NCBI GenBank assembly: GCA_038746835.1
Contig: JBCDKH010000009.1
Location: forward strand, 1-40,020
Source: Planctomycetota bacterium
Lineage (GTDB): Bacteria > Planctomycetota > Phycisphaerae > Tepidisphaerales > Tepidisphaeraceae
Direction of reading: 5' to 3'
Length of the DNA: 40,020 bases
Shown: in pieces, positions 1 through 7,832 of the stretch
How the letters are laid out: every line of letters starts with the position of its first letter
How positions within the stretch are numbered: position 1 is the stretch's first letter
The notes under the pieces: generated by a model
Told to the model about the DNA's origin: nothing
The model's input: only the letters and a program-made list of their open reading frames with translations
Database searches by the model: none
Made by a program: the position numbers and the translations under genes

Positions 1-1
1 C

Positions 2-1165
2 ATCGATCCGGGTGCCGGCGACACCGGTATCATCGCCAGCAATCCTGTCTCGATCGACGCGGTCATCGCCGACGAGTTGGACGTCTTGGGAACAGAGGAC
101 GCTGCCTCGATTGGCACCTTCGTCGCCGTCCAGCCCAACGGGACGGCCATCACACGAAAGAACTGGGCCCGCAAGGCACTTGACTACGTCGCCGCGTTCC
201 ACGCTCCTGGCAGCGACACCTTCCCCCACGCCGACCTCCGTTACAGGGCCGACGACCCGACGCTCAACGCCCGAGCTCTTCCCGCTGCCGACTTCACGGC
301 GGCGAGCGTGCCGGTGGAGATCTTCGGCCTGGACAGCGATCTATTCCTGACCCCTCCTGAGTCGATTGGTAGCGAGCTGCGCTCGGATGAAGCATATGCC
401 GAGGCACTCTCAGGGATTCCGGGCCGGATCAACGTGAACACCGCGCCGCTCGGCGTACTGAAGCTGCTGCCGAGTGAGGTCGTCGCAACAACAGGATTGA
501 CCGCAGCAGGGACGCTCGCCACGAATGCCGAGTTCCTCTTCGACCCGCTCGCGGCCGATGGCGATGGGCTCTTCGATTACCTCAATGGCCCGTACGACTA
601 TGTAGCAAGTCGCGACGGAGCACGATTGCCGTTCTTCGGAGCAGCGGGCGAGGCCATCAACGATTCGTACGACCTGCTTTCCGTCCTGCCGGCGGTATCT
701 GCCACGGCAGACGACGAGAAGCCGTTCGTAGCCGACGTGACCGGGCGGATCGACGGCGCGGCGGTCGACGCTGGCGTGTTCACTGACGAGACGCAGTTCT
801 TCGACTACGACGGCTCGCTCGATATCAACGCGACGGTCGACACCACCGAGGCCGCACTGGGCGACGTGATCCGTCTGAGCAATCTCACCTCTCGTCAGAG
901 CGATTCGTACACCGTCTACATCGTTCTCCAAGCTTGGGAGAACGTCGACGCGCCCGCGGGCCGCCTGCCTCGCCTGGTGCGTCAACAGCGGAAGGCATTC
1001 ATCGTCGATCGGAGCGGCGTCAGGCCGTTCTATGAGGATGCTGCAGGCAACGCACAGTCCTGGAGTGATGTCGCTGGTGAACTGAGTGGTGGCACCATCA
1101 CTGTCGATCAGTTTTACAGCCGGTTGACGCAGGATCTTGAGACGACGAACGTACCGGTTCGCTGA
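2..1165 (+). CDS. GspK-like pseudopilin or pilus-assembly protein, 5' truncated
   Basis: The frame is open from the left edge, so the start codon lies outside the window; an internal TTG at 77 is not a convincing start. The visible part is about 387 residues. It carries a helix-hairpin-helix-like GRINVNTAPLGVLKLLP segment (nt about 421-475), typical of the GspK minor pseudopilin of type II secretion and of related type IV pilus proteins. A second conserved-looking stretch, LTSRQSDSYTVYIVLQAW, lies near the C-terminus. The rest is acidic and low in cysteine, as expected for an exported protein. GspK caps the pseudopilus tip in known systems. No other pilus gene is visible, but the upstream neighbours are cut off. 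It could instead be a general planctomycete prepilin-associated protein of unknown role. Confidence 0.6.
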   Translation: MDPGAGDTGIIASNPVSIDAVIADELDVLGTEDAASIGTFVAVQPNGTAITRKNWARKALDYVAAFHAPGSDTFPHADLRYRADDPTLNARALPAADFTAASVPVEIFGLDSDLFLTPPESIGSELRSDEAYAEALSGIPGRINVNTAPLGVLKLLPSEVVATTGLTAAGTLATNAEFLFDPLAADGDGLFDYLNGPYDYVASRDGARLPFFGAAGEAINDSYDLLSVLPAVSATADDEKPFVADVTGRIDGAAVDAGVFTDETQFFDYDGSLDINATVDTTEAALGDVIRLSNLTSRQSDSYTVYIVLQAWENVDAPAGRLPRLVRQQRKAFIVDRSGVRPFYEDAAGNAQSWSDVAGELSGGTITVDQFYSRLTQDLETTNVPVR

Positions 1166-1171
1166 GCAGGC

Positions 1172-1573
1172 TCAGCGGTTCACCATAAACAACGCCACCT
1201 GCTTGAAGAACGGCATCGTCGCCGTAGCAAAGTCAGCAGGAACGTCGCCAGCGTCGGCGGCTTTGGTGATGGCGGAGCGCATCAGTTTCAGCCAGCGACC
1301 CGCTGCCGCGTCGTCGATGGGGAAGGGCATGTGCCGCATTCGCAACCGTGGGTGGCCGCGTTCCTGGGAGTAGGTCGACGGGCCGCCGAAGCGTTGGATG
1401 AGGAAGAGCTTCAGGCGTCGTTCGGCACCGTCCCAGTCGTTGTCCGGGTACATGGGCGACAGGATGTCGTCTTGGCGGACGCGTTCGTAGAACCGCCGGA
1501 CGACCGAGGCGATCCCGTCTTCGCCGACGGCGTCGTAGAGCTTGAGAATCGGATCAACCGGCAGCTCGGCCAC
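1172..1573 (-). CDS. Group II truncated haemoglobin
   Basis: This 133-residue protein has the length and motifs of a TrHb2 globin: RFYERVRQDDILSPMYP (helix B to CD region, with the B10 tyrosine) and then RFGGPSTYSQERGHPRLRMRH, written here in two parts because of its length: GGP-x-x-Y, then GHPRLRMRH with the proximal histidine. The G8 tryptophan is in RWLKLM. Such globins bind haem and O2 or NO in the cytoplasm. I chose the GTG at 1573 because the upstream gene stops at 1582-1584, 8 bases before it, and because the longer frame to 1735 overlaps that gene with unlikely sequence. It faces the truncated GspK-like gene, with the two stops 6 bases apart. It is probably cotranscribed with the small membrane protein upstream. 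Confidence 0.88.
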   Translation of the reverse strand: MAELPVDPILKLYDAVGEDGIASVVRRFYERVRQDDILSPMYPDNDWDGAERRLKLFLIQRFGGPSTYSQERGHPRLRMRHMPFPIDDAAAGRWLKLMRSAITKAADAGDVPADFATATMPFFKQVALFMVNR

Positions 1574-1581
1574 TCCAAAGA

Positions 1582-1908
1582 CTAGTGACGATCGCGACGC
1601 CGGCGGCGGCGGTCTTCGAGGACGAACGGCTGCGGGTTGACGTAGCTCCAGAGGGCGATGATCGACGTCACGCCGGCCATGGCGACGGGCAGAATGCCCT
1701 TCGGGTCTGCCTTTCGGACGTTGTCGCCGCAACATGCCCGTGCCAGTCCGTAGCCGACGGCAACCGCTGCGATGGCGGCGGCGCCGGGAGCCAGCACCTT
1801 CTTGGCGAACTCGATTTCCTGCTCGTCGGCCTCGTTTTCCTTGAATTTGCCCAGGAGTTCTCGTGCGTCACGGAGCGTCTGCATGCCGGCTAATTCTACG
1901 AACGCCAT
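1582..1908 (-). CDS. Small hypothetical membrane protein
   Basis: This protein of 108 residues (100 if the internal ATG at 1884 is used) matches no family I recognise. The N-terminal third is charged and helical (RDARELLGKFKENEADEQE). Two hydrophobic segments follow, APGAAAIAAVAVGYGLA and ILPVAMAGVTSIIALWSYV, separated by a short loop containing RACCGDNVRKADPK. The tail is very basic (EDRRRRRRDRH), which by the positive-inside rule would stay in the cytoplasm. It ends 8 bases before the truncated haemoglobin start, so the pair probably forms an operon. The adjacent CC pair in the loop could bind a metal or haem, but nothing else supports that. Its upstream region (1909-1993) is shared with the divergent photolyase-like gene and must hold both promoters. 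Confidence 0.6.
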   Translation of the reverse strand: MAFVELAGMQTLRDARELLGKFKENEADEQEIEFAKKVLAPGAAAIAAVAVGYGLARACCGDNVRKADPKGILPVAMAGVTSIIALWSYVNPQPFVLEDRRRRRRDRH

Positions 1909-1993
1909 GCCATGGTCGCCGTGGTTGCGTCAATTCGTGTGAAGGCTGAGGGTTCGCACGGTGCTTCGGCAACGCAGTTGCAGGTCAGACGGC

Positions 1994-3286
1994 GTGGAAA
2001 AAGCAATTCAGATCGACACGTCGTCGCGCGAAAGAATCCAAAGCCGGCTGTCAAAGCTGTTTCCCGCAGCGGCCGAGCGCGATGACCGGCTCTCACCGCA
2101 CCTCGGCGGCCTCGCAGAGGCGAAGGGTCGGCTGGATGCCGTCCGGCCGGAGCAATACGCCAAGACGCGGAACCACCTCGTCGGAGCGGTCACGCAGCTT
2201 TCGCCGTACATCCGACATCGCGTGATGAGCCCGTCGCAGGTGCGGGACGCGGCACTCATGAGAGTCTCGCACCCTCGACAGGCCGGCAAGCTCGTGCAGG
2301 AGCTGGCTTGGCACGACTTCTTTCAGCGCGTCTACGCGGCCGTCGGGGAAGAGGGCGTCTGGGATGATCTTGAGCCATGGAAGACCGGTCACGGACCGAG
2401 CGACTATGCCGACGAACTGCCTGCCGAGATCGAGGCGGGTGAGACGGGCGTCGATTGGGTCGATCACTTCGCCCGGCAGTTGTCCAAAGAGGGTTGGCTG
2501 CACAATCACGCTCGGATGTGGCTTGCCAGCTACGTCGTTCACGTCCGACGCGTCCGTTGGCAGGAGGGTGCTAGGTGGTTTCTTCGGCACCTGGTCGACG
2601 GCGATCCGGCGAGCAACAACCTCAGCTGGCAGTGGGTCGCGTCGACGTTTTCGTCCAAGCCCTACTTCATGAATCGCGGCAACGTGGTAAAGAACGCCGG
2701 CGACCTGTTCCCACCGCATGCGAAGAACGACCCAACCGACAAGCCATACGAACTGCTCGCGGCCGATCTGTTTCGCGACGGACCCGAAGCGACACAGGAC
2801 GTGGGTGAGGGTCTCGGCATCGACTTGAAGCGTGTCGCCGCCGAGAGTTCAGGAGGATCGCGACGACAAGATGGCTCGGTGACTTGGGTCCACGAAGACA
2901 TGCTGCGTCCTGACCATCCCGCGGTCGACGGTACCGATGCCGCAGTCTTCGTGTTCGATGACGAGGCGATCGACGATGTCGGCATGACGCTCAAGCCGCT
3001 GGGCTTCGTTGTCGAGTGCCTTGCCGATTTGCAGAACGTCACGCTGCTTCGATCTAATGACTTTGGCGGGTCCGTCGCCGCGGCGGTGCGATCGTTCGCC
3101 GAGGGCCGGCCAGTTGTAACGGGGCAAACGCCCTCGGGCCGACGTCGGGCGATCGGGCGTGAGTTGGACGCGACAACGATTGAGGACGAATCGTTCGTCG
3201 AGCTGGAGGGTCGGGTCGATCTCAAGCGGTTCAGCCGCTACTGGCGATCGGCGGGGAAAGCCTTGCATGCGGCCGGGCACGCGTAG
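1994..3286 (+). CDS. Photolyase/cryptochrome homologue with swapped domain order
   Basis: The N-terminal 250 residues are a recognisable photolyase FAD-binding domain: TQLSPYIRHRVMSPSQV, ELAWHDFFQRVYAA, GWLHNHARMWLASYVVH and then DGDPASNNLSWQWVAS with PYFMNRGNV. The usual N-terminal alpha/beta antenna domain is missing from its normal place. From about residue 295 to the end, however, the sequence resembles that domain: VTWVHEDMLRPDHPAV matches the photolyase opening W-x-R-x-D-L-R-x-x-D-x-P-A, AAVFVFDDEAI matches its next strand, and FSRYWRSAGKAL matches its closing helix. The order therefore looks permuted. It probably binds FAD and acts in light-driven DNA repair or photosensing. The GTG at 1994 is preferred; an in-frame GTG at 1961 would add 11 residues. 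The divergent partner is the small membrane protein and globin pair. Confidence 0.82.
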   Translation: MEKAIQIDTSSRERIQSRLSKLFPAAAERDDRLSPHLGGLAEAKGRLDAVRPEQYAKTRNHLVGAVTQLSPYIRHRVMSPSQVRDAALMRVSHPRQAGKLVQELAWHDFFQRVYAAVGEEGVWDDLEPWKTGHGPSDYADELPAEIEAGETGVDWVDHFARQLSKEGWLHNHARMWLASYVVHVRRVRWQEGARWFLRHLVDGDPASNNLSWQWVASTFSSKPYFMNRGNVVKNAGDLFPPHAKNDPTDKPYELLAADLFRDGPEATQDVGEGLGIDLKRVAAESSGGSRRQDGSVTWVHEDMLRPDHPAVDGTDAAVFVFDDEAIDDVGMTLKPLGFVVECLADLQNVTLLRSNDFGGSVAAAVRSFAEGRPVVTGQTPSGRRRAIGRELDATTIEDESFVELEGRVDLKRFSRYWRSAGKALHAAGHA

Positions 3287-3302
3287 CGATACAGTCTGTG
3301 TG

Positions 3303-4661
3303 ATGGATGACGCCGGCGACGAGTCGAACGAACCGCGGCAGCGCTCGTGGCTCTTTACCGGTCCTTTCGATAAGCGGCTGGCGTTTTTCACTGACACCAT
3401 GCGGGCCATCAGCCGGCATCGCGACCCGCAGGAGCTGGTCGCCGACTACTACCGGCGCATGTACGAGGCGTTTCCGACCGACGGCTATCTCGCGGTGAGC
3501 CGGCGCGATCTGTCTTCGCCGAAGTACAAGATCACCCGCAGCAGCACTTGGGGCATCGACTTCAATCCGTGGCTCGACGGCGATACCAAGCCGCTCTTCG
3601 ATCGTGGGCTTCTCGGCAAGCTGATCTACGAAGGGCAACCCGCAATTTTCGACGATCTTCGCGGGGCGTACGAGCCCGATGATCCGGCGGCGGAGTACCT
3701 CGACGGCATGCGGTCGATGACGGCCGTCCCGATGTTCGATGACGGTGAGTCGCTGAACATGGTCGTCTTCTTGCTGAAGGAGCCCAACGGCTTCGATCGC
3801 GATCGACTGCCGGATCAGGTCTGGGTGCACAACCTCTTCGGCCGGGCGACGAACACACTGGTTCTTCGGAAGCAGATCGCCAAGACGAATCATCAGCTTC
3901 GCGACGCCAACGAGGCGGTTGGTAAGATTCAGAAGACGCTGCTGCCAGAGCGATTGCCCGAGATCACGGGCGTTCGGCTCGGAACGTTTTACGACTCGAG
4001 CGAGCAGGCGGGGGGTGACTACTACGACTTTTTCGAGATTCCTGGTGGAAAGCTGGGCATCTTCATGGGTGACGTCAGCGGCCACGGGACGCCGGCGGCG
4101 GTGCTGATGGCCGTTGTGCACGCGATCGCCCATGCAATCGAAAACCCGCCGCACCCCGATCCGCCCGGTCGGCTGCTGGCCCACCTGAACCACCACCTCT
4201 GCGAGCGGTACACGCGTCGCGGCGGGACTTTCGTCACCGCGTGGTACGGCATCCTCGATCCAAAGACGCGCAAGCTCACGTTCGCCAACGCCGGCCACCC
4301 GCCGCCACGGTTGAAGCACGACAACACGCGCGACGACGACAAGGCCGGCAAGACCGGGCCGCTGGTGGCGGGGCGGGCCCGGAGTCTGCCGCTGGGTATC
4401 GATCCGCACGAGACGTTCCCCGAGGGCGAGGTTCAGCTAGAGTCGGGCGACGTGCTCGTCGCGTATACAGACGGCATCACTGAAGCCCGCGAGCATGGCG
4501 GCCGCGGAATGTGGGGCATCGAGGGTTTGGATGCCTCGCTGTCAAACTGTCGTTGCGGGCCGAAGACGCTGATCGATGACCTGATCCAGAAGCTGACCGA
4601 TTACACGGGCGGCAGCGCGCCGGAGGACGACCGCACGATCGTCACGGCCAAGCTCGACTGA
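3303..4661 (+). CDS. GAF-PP2C (RsbU/SpoIIE-type) serine phosphatase
   Basis: This 452-residue protein has an N-terminal GAF-like sensor (about residues 30-190), a short coiled linker (KQIAKTNHQLRDANEAVGKIQ) and a C-terminal PP2C/SpoIIE phosphatase domain. Metal-binding and catalytic motifs are visible: GGDYYDFF (about 236-243), GDVSGHG (about 256-262), YTDGITEA (about 388) and EDDRTI near the end. Proteins of this type dephosphorylate anti-sigma-factor antagonists in partner-switching stress pathways, with the GAF part sensing a ligand or redox state. No STAS or HPK-type anti-sigma partner is visible nearby, so its target is probably encoded elsewhere. The ATG at 3303 is chosen; the longer frame from 3159 overlaps the photolyase-like gene. 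It faces the coiled-coil gene, whose stop lies 2 bases away. Confidence 0.87.
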   Translation: MDDAGDESNEPRQRSWLFTGPFDKRLAFFTDTMRAISRHRDPQELVADYYRRMYEAFPTDGYLAVSRRDLSSPKYKITRSSTWGIDFNPWLDGDTKPLFDRGLLGKLIYEGQPAIFDDLRGAYEPDDPAAEYLDGMRSMTAVPMFDDGESLNMVVFLLKEPNGFDRDRLPDQVWVHNLFGRATNTLVLRKQIAKTNHQLRDANEAVGKIQKTLLPERLPEITGVRLGTFYDSSEQAGGDYYDFFEIPGGKLGIFMGDVSGHGTPAAVLMAVVHAIAHAIENPPHPDPPGRLLAHLNHHLCERYTRRGGTFVTAWYGILDPKTRKLTFANAGHPPPRLKHDNTRDDDKAGKTGPLVAGRARSLPLGIDPHETFPEGEVQLESGDVLVAYTDGITEAREHGGRGMWGIEGLDASLSNCRCGPKTLIDDLIQKLTDYTGGSAPEDDRTIVTAKLD

Positions 4662-4663
4662 CC

Positions 4664-4951
4664 TCAGTCGACGCCGTCCGCCTCTTCGAGCAGCTTTCGG
4701 AGGTACGCGTTTTCGCGCTTGGTCGCCTCGACGTCGAAGGCGAGGTATTTGACGCCAAGACGCAGGAAGTCGAGCGTCTCCTGCAGTTTGGCGATCGTGC
4801 CGACCAGGCGCTCGTGGCGAACCTTGGCCTCGTCGGCGGCGTGGCGCAGGCGGTTGCGTTCTGCGGCCGGGAGCGTGTCGATCTCCTGGAGCAAGCGATC
4901 GAGCGTGCGCGCGTAGTCGGACGTGCTGGCGGCCGGAGTGCGGTCGGTCAT
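4664..4951 (-). CDS. Hypothetical coiled-coil protein
   Basis: This 95-residue protein has no signal peptide, membrane segment or cysteine. Nearly all of it is predicted helical with heptad-like spacing, such as DYARTLDRLLQEIDTLP and then KRENAYLRKLLEEA at the C-terminus. This suggests a small dimeric coiled coil. One hydrophobic core segment, LDFLRLGVKYLAFDVEATK, breaks the charged pattern. I do not recognise a family. It is convergent with the phosphatase gene and divergent from the gene at 5106. A perfect 7-2-7 dyad lies in its upstream region at 5041-5056. Codon use and composition match its neighbours, so it is likely a real gene. Confidence 0.7.
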   Translation of the reverse strand: MTDRTPAASTSDYARTLDRLLQEIDTLPAAERNRLRHAADEAKVRHERLVGTIAKLQETLDFLRLGVKYLAFDVEATKRENAYLRKLLEEADGVD

Positions 4952-5040
4952 GCGTTTGGCACTTCAATGGCGGTGCCGCGGTCGTGCCGCGTGCCAGATC
5001 GGCTCGCGTCGGGGCGTTGTCAAGGTCAGGTGTGCCGGAT

Positions 5041-5056
5041 GTTGCCACTTGGCAAC
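5041..5056. promoter_or_regulatory. Perfect 7-2-7 dyad in a divergent intergenic region
   Basis: GTTGCCA and TGGCAAC form a perfect inverted repeat around a 2-base centre. It sits in the 154-base region between the divergent genes 4664-4951 and 5106-5495, 49 bases before the GTG at 5106. The size and symmetry fit a dimeric repressor operator. A short RNA hairpin is the alternative, but a 2-base loop makes that less likely. No regulator gene is adjacent. Confidence 0.3.
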
Positions 5057-5105
5057 AGGGCGAAGTGAGTCTGATGCAACGGAGAGACGCCGGTAAGATT
5101 CACTC

Positions 5106-5495
5106 GTGAGCGAAGAACCCGATCTTCAACGCCCCAAACGTCCCGCGCGCCCGGCCGCGCCCGCTGGGGCGAAGCGGCCGTCGCGTCCGACGGGCAACGA
5201 CTCGCCTCGTCCGGCGAAAAATCGACCAGCCAAGCCCAAGCCGGGCGTCGAGGCGGCTCGGACGACGATTCCGACGTGTCTCGTCCTAGCGGTGTTTCTG
5301 CCGTTGTTTGCGCTGATTCGACTCGCAGCACCCTCCGACTCCGGCTGGGCGACCGGTCCGGCGTCGCTGAGCTGGCTAATGCTGCTTGTCGGATTGATTG
5401 CGGCGGCAGGAGCATTCCTGCTGATGCGGTTCGTGCAACGACAGACCGCGCCGGCACCGGCCCGCGCCCGCCGTGGGCGTTCGGCGTCCTCTTGA
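5106..5495 (+). CDS. Hypothetical two-TM protein with Pro/Lys/Arg-rich tail
   Basis: The protein has 129 residues and starts at GTG 5106. The first 45 residues are disordered and rich in Pro, Lys, Arg and Ala (for example KRPARPAAPAGAKRPSRP). Two hydrophobic segments follow: TIPTCLVLAVFLPLFALI and LSWLMLLVGLIAAAGAFLL. A short basic tail ends the protein (ARARRGRSASS). The positive ends suggest that both termini are cytoplasmic. No family is recognised. It lies 130 bases upstream of cdaA on the same strand, so it may share regulation with the cyclic-di-AMP genes, but the gap leaves room for a separate promoter. Confidence 0.55.
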   Translation: MSEEPDLQRPKRPARPAAPAGAKRPSRPTGNDSPRPAKNRPAKPKPGVEAARTTIPTCLVLAVFLPLFALIRLAAPSDSGWATGPASLSWLMLLVGLIAAAGAFLLMRFVQRQTAPAPARARRGRSASS

Positions 5496-5625
5496 CGTCA
5501 GAGACGGCTGAATTCAACCGGACAGGGTTGTCGCAGGGGCGTTCCGCCCACCGACAAGAGGTTCTGCGGTCGCTACGCTCAACGAGACCGGCACGCCGGG
5601 GGCGTGGTCGGACCATTCACGCGTC

Positions 5626-6690
5626 ATGCTGCCGAACGTCACCAACTTCCTGCAGGCCTTTCGCGGCGTGCCGGCGTGGTTGATCGTGCTGGAACTGGTG
5701 ATCATCGGGGCGGTCGTCTTCAGTGTAATTCGGTTCCTGCAAGGGACGCGCGGCGTTCGCGTGCTCAAGGGCATCGTCGTCCTGTTGATCACGTTTTACC
5801 TCGCCGTCCGCATCCTCGGCGGCGTGTTCGACACGGCCCGACTGGGCATTCTGTTCCAGCAGTTCCTCTTCTACGCCAGCTTTGCGGCCATCGTTGTGTT
5901 CCAGCCAGAGCTCCGCCGCGCGCTCATGCGGCTGGGCGAAACCCGACTGCTCCGAGCGGCCACCGGTGGGACCGACGAGATCGCATCGGTCGTGGATGCT
6001 TGCACGACGTTGTCCCGGCGTCGGATCGGGGCGTTGCTCGCGTTCGAGCGAGACGAAGGCCTCGCTGGATTTGCGGAGGATGCGACCCGCATCGACGCCG
6101 AAGTCTCGGCCCAGCTGCTGACGACGATCTTCTACCCCAACACCTCGCTCCACGACCTCGGCGTCGTGATCCGAGACGCGCGCATCGCCTACGCCGGCGT
6201 TCAGTTTCCGCTGGCCGAGAGTGGCGAGCTGACCGAACGCGAGCTTGGCAGTCGACACCGCGCGGCTGTTGGCCTGAGCATGAACGTCGACGCAGTCGTG
6301 GTGGTCGTTTCGGAGGAGACGGGCGACATCAGCGTCGCCGAGGGTGGCCGGCTTCATCGTCGACTGTCTCCGGAGCGGCTTTTGGAGATGCTGCACGAGT
6401 TGTTGAACCGCAGCGTGCCGCTGGCACAGTCGGATCGGCCTTCGACGATCACGGCGTCGGATCGCGAGACCTCGTCGGCTGCCACGCGGCTCGACAGCCT
6501 CAGCACGAAGCGGCCCACGTCGAACGCGATGAAACGTCCGGCCACACTTCCGCCGGCCAAGCCGCAAACACTCAATCTCAAGGCCCCGCGTCCGCACAAG
6601 CCGGCGACGCCCAGCGTCGCGCCGGCCGACATCCGCGAGACCAAGCCCGTCGGGAAGCCAGACGAGGCACCGCGTAAGAAAGCAGGCTGA
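5626..6690 (+). CDS. cdaA: CdaA-type diadenylate cyclase with altered DGA motif
   Basis: This enzyme makes the second messenger cyclic di-AMP from two ATP at the membrane. The N-terminus has three hydrophobic segments (VPAWLIVLELVIIGAVVF, VLKGIVVLLITFYLAVRI, FQQFLFYASFAAIVVF), followed by QPELRRALMRLGETRL, the signature linking the membrane part to the DAC domain. The RHR motif is intact (R210-H211-R212 in RHRAAVGLS), as is VVSEETGDISVAEGG. The other catalytic motif, normally LHDGAV, reads LHDLGV here (D177 kept; G and A replaced by L and G). The C-terminus carries about 85 extra Pro/Lys-rich residues. YbbR (cdaR) follows after 60 bases; glmM, a usual third partner in Firmicutes, is absent. 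The ATG at 5626 was chosen because the membrane part begins just after it. Confidence 0.9.
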   Translation: MLPNVTNFLQAFRGVPAWLIVLELVIIGAVVFSVIRFLQGTRGVRVLKGIVVLLITFYLAVRILGGVFDTARLGILFQQFLFYASFAAIVVFQPELRRALMRLGETRLLRAATGGTDEIASVVDACTTLSRRRIGALLAFERDEGLAGFAEDATRIDAEVSAQLLTTIFYPNTSLHDLGVVIRDARIAYAGVQFPLAESGELTERELGSRHRAAVGLSMNVDAVVVVVSEETGDISVAEGGRLHRRLSPERLLEMLHELLNRSVPLAQSDRPSTITASDRETSSAATRLDSLSTKRPTSNAMKRPATLPPAKPQTLNLKAPRPHKPATPSVAPADIRETKPVGKPDEAPRKKAG

Positions 6691-6749
6691 CGCCAGCCTG
6701 AGTCTCCTCACCAAATCGTCCTTCTCGCCGACCTCTAAACTCCCTCGTC

Positions 6750-7814
6750 ATGGATCGCAGGACGCTCATCACGTTCGCCCAGACGCTTGCCTGGACGGTT
6801 CCGCTCACGCTGATCCTCTGGGTCTGGGCACAGGAGCAACAGATCGAGGAGCGCATCGTCTCCGGCATCACCGTCGAGTTCGGTGTCGACGAGCAGAACC
6901 TCTACGTCCGAAGGCCGAATCGCACCGGCGAGGACGCGGAACGGGTCGTCGCGTCGATGACACTCAGCGGCCCGCGTGCGACGCTTCAGGAGGTCGCCCG
7001 GCGACTTCGCGAGGACGAAGGCGGGCCGCGGCTCGACCTCGATCTGGAGCCCGCCGAGCGCGTCACGATCGATCTTCGCCGCGAGCTCGCGGATCTTCGT
7101 GTTTTTCGCGGCACGGGCGTGCGACTGACGGAGGTGGTGCCGTCGACGATGGACCTGACGGTCGATTCGATCACCGACGCTCCTCTGGAGCTCGTCCGCG
7201 CTGGCGAGCTCCCCGCCAGCGAAATCGTCGGCGGCGTGACCTTTGAGCCGTCAATCGTGCGACTTCAGGGCCCGTCGCTCGTCGTCACGGAGGCTGTGCG
7301 ACTCGGCGTCGTCGCGAACGCGCCGTTGCCGGGGAGCAGCAAGTTCGGCCAGCAGACGATCGACATCCGGCCACGTTTGCCCGACATCATCCGGCAGCAG
7401 CTGTCCAGCCGATTCGGTCGCGATGCGGTCGACCGGTTGCGTCTTGTCCCGTCGCCGGTGCAAGCGACGTTTGAGCGTCGGAACCGCGAGATTGCGACGG
7501 GGGAACTGGATCTCGTCCCGATCTGGGTCGACAAGCCGGCTGCCATGGAAGGCCTGATGAAGGTCGAGATCGACCTTCCGAGTCCGATCGTCAACGGCGT
7601 TGCGATCCGCGGTCCGGCAGAGACGATCCGACGACTCACCGAAGGCGATCTACGCGAAACGGTCCGTGCCCGACTGCCGCTGACTAAGGACGACCGCAAC
7701 AAGATGGGTCAACCAATCACGCGACAGCTCGTCTTCGATCTGCCAGAGGACGTCGAGCCCGTCAACGCAGCACCCGAGGTGGTCTTCACGCTCGTCCCAG
7801 AAGAGACGCGGTAG
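6750..7814 (+). CDS. cdaR: YbbR-domain protein, CdaA regulator (CdaR-like)
   Basis: This 354-residue protein has one N-terminal membrane anchor (TLAWTVPLTLILWVWAQEQ) followed by a periplasmic region made of repeated beta-rich YbbR-type units. A conserved opening, RIVSGITVEF, is repeated in spirit at the later segments VVGGVTFEPSIVRLQGP and LMKVEIDLPSPIVNGV. In Firmicutes the CdaR protein binds CdaA in the membrane and adjusts cyclic di-AMP production. Its position directly after cdaA supports the same role here. The ATG at 6750 is the only sensible start, since the anchor begins within 10 residues. YbbR proteins diverge strongly in sequence, so the assignment depends partly on the neighbour. 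Confidence 0.82.
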   Translation: MDRRTLITFAQTLAWTVPLTLILWVWAQEQQIEERIVSGITVEFGVDEQNLYVRRPNRTGEDAERVVASMTLSGPRATLQEVARRLREDEGGPRLDLDLEPAERVTIDLRRELADLRVFRGTGVRLTEVVPSTMDLTVDSITDAPLELVRAGELPASEIVGGVTFEPSIVRLQGPSLVVTEAVRLGVVANAPLPGSSKFGQQTIDIRPRLPDIIRQQLSSRFGRDAVDRLRLVPSPVQATFERRNREIATGELDLVPIWVDKPAAMEGLMKVEIDLPSPIVNGVAIRGPAETIRRLTEGDLRETVRARLPLTKDDRNKMGQPITRQLVFDLPEDVEPVNAAPEVVFTLVPEETR

Positions 7815-7832
7815 CGGCTGTACCATCGCCCA

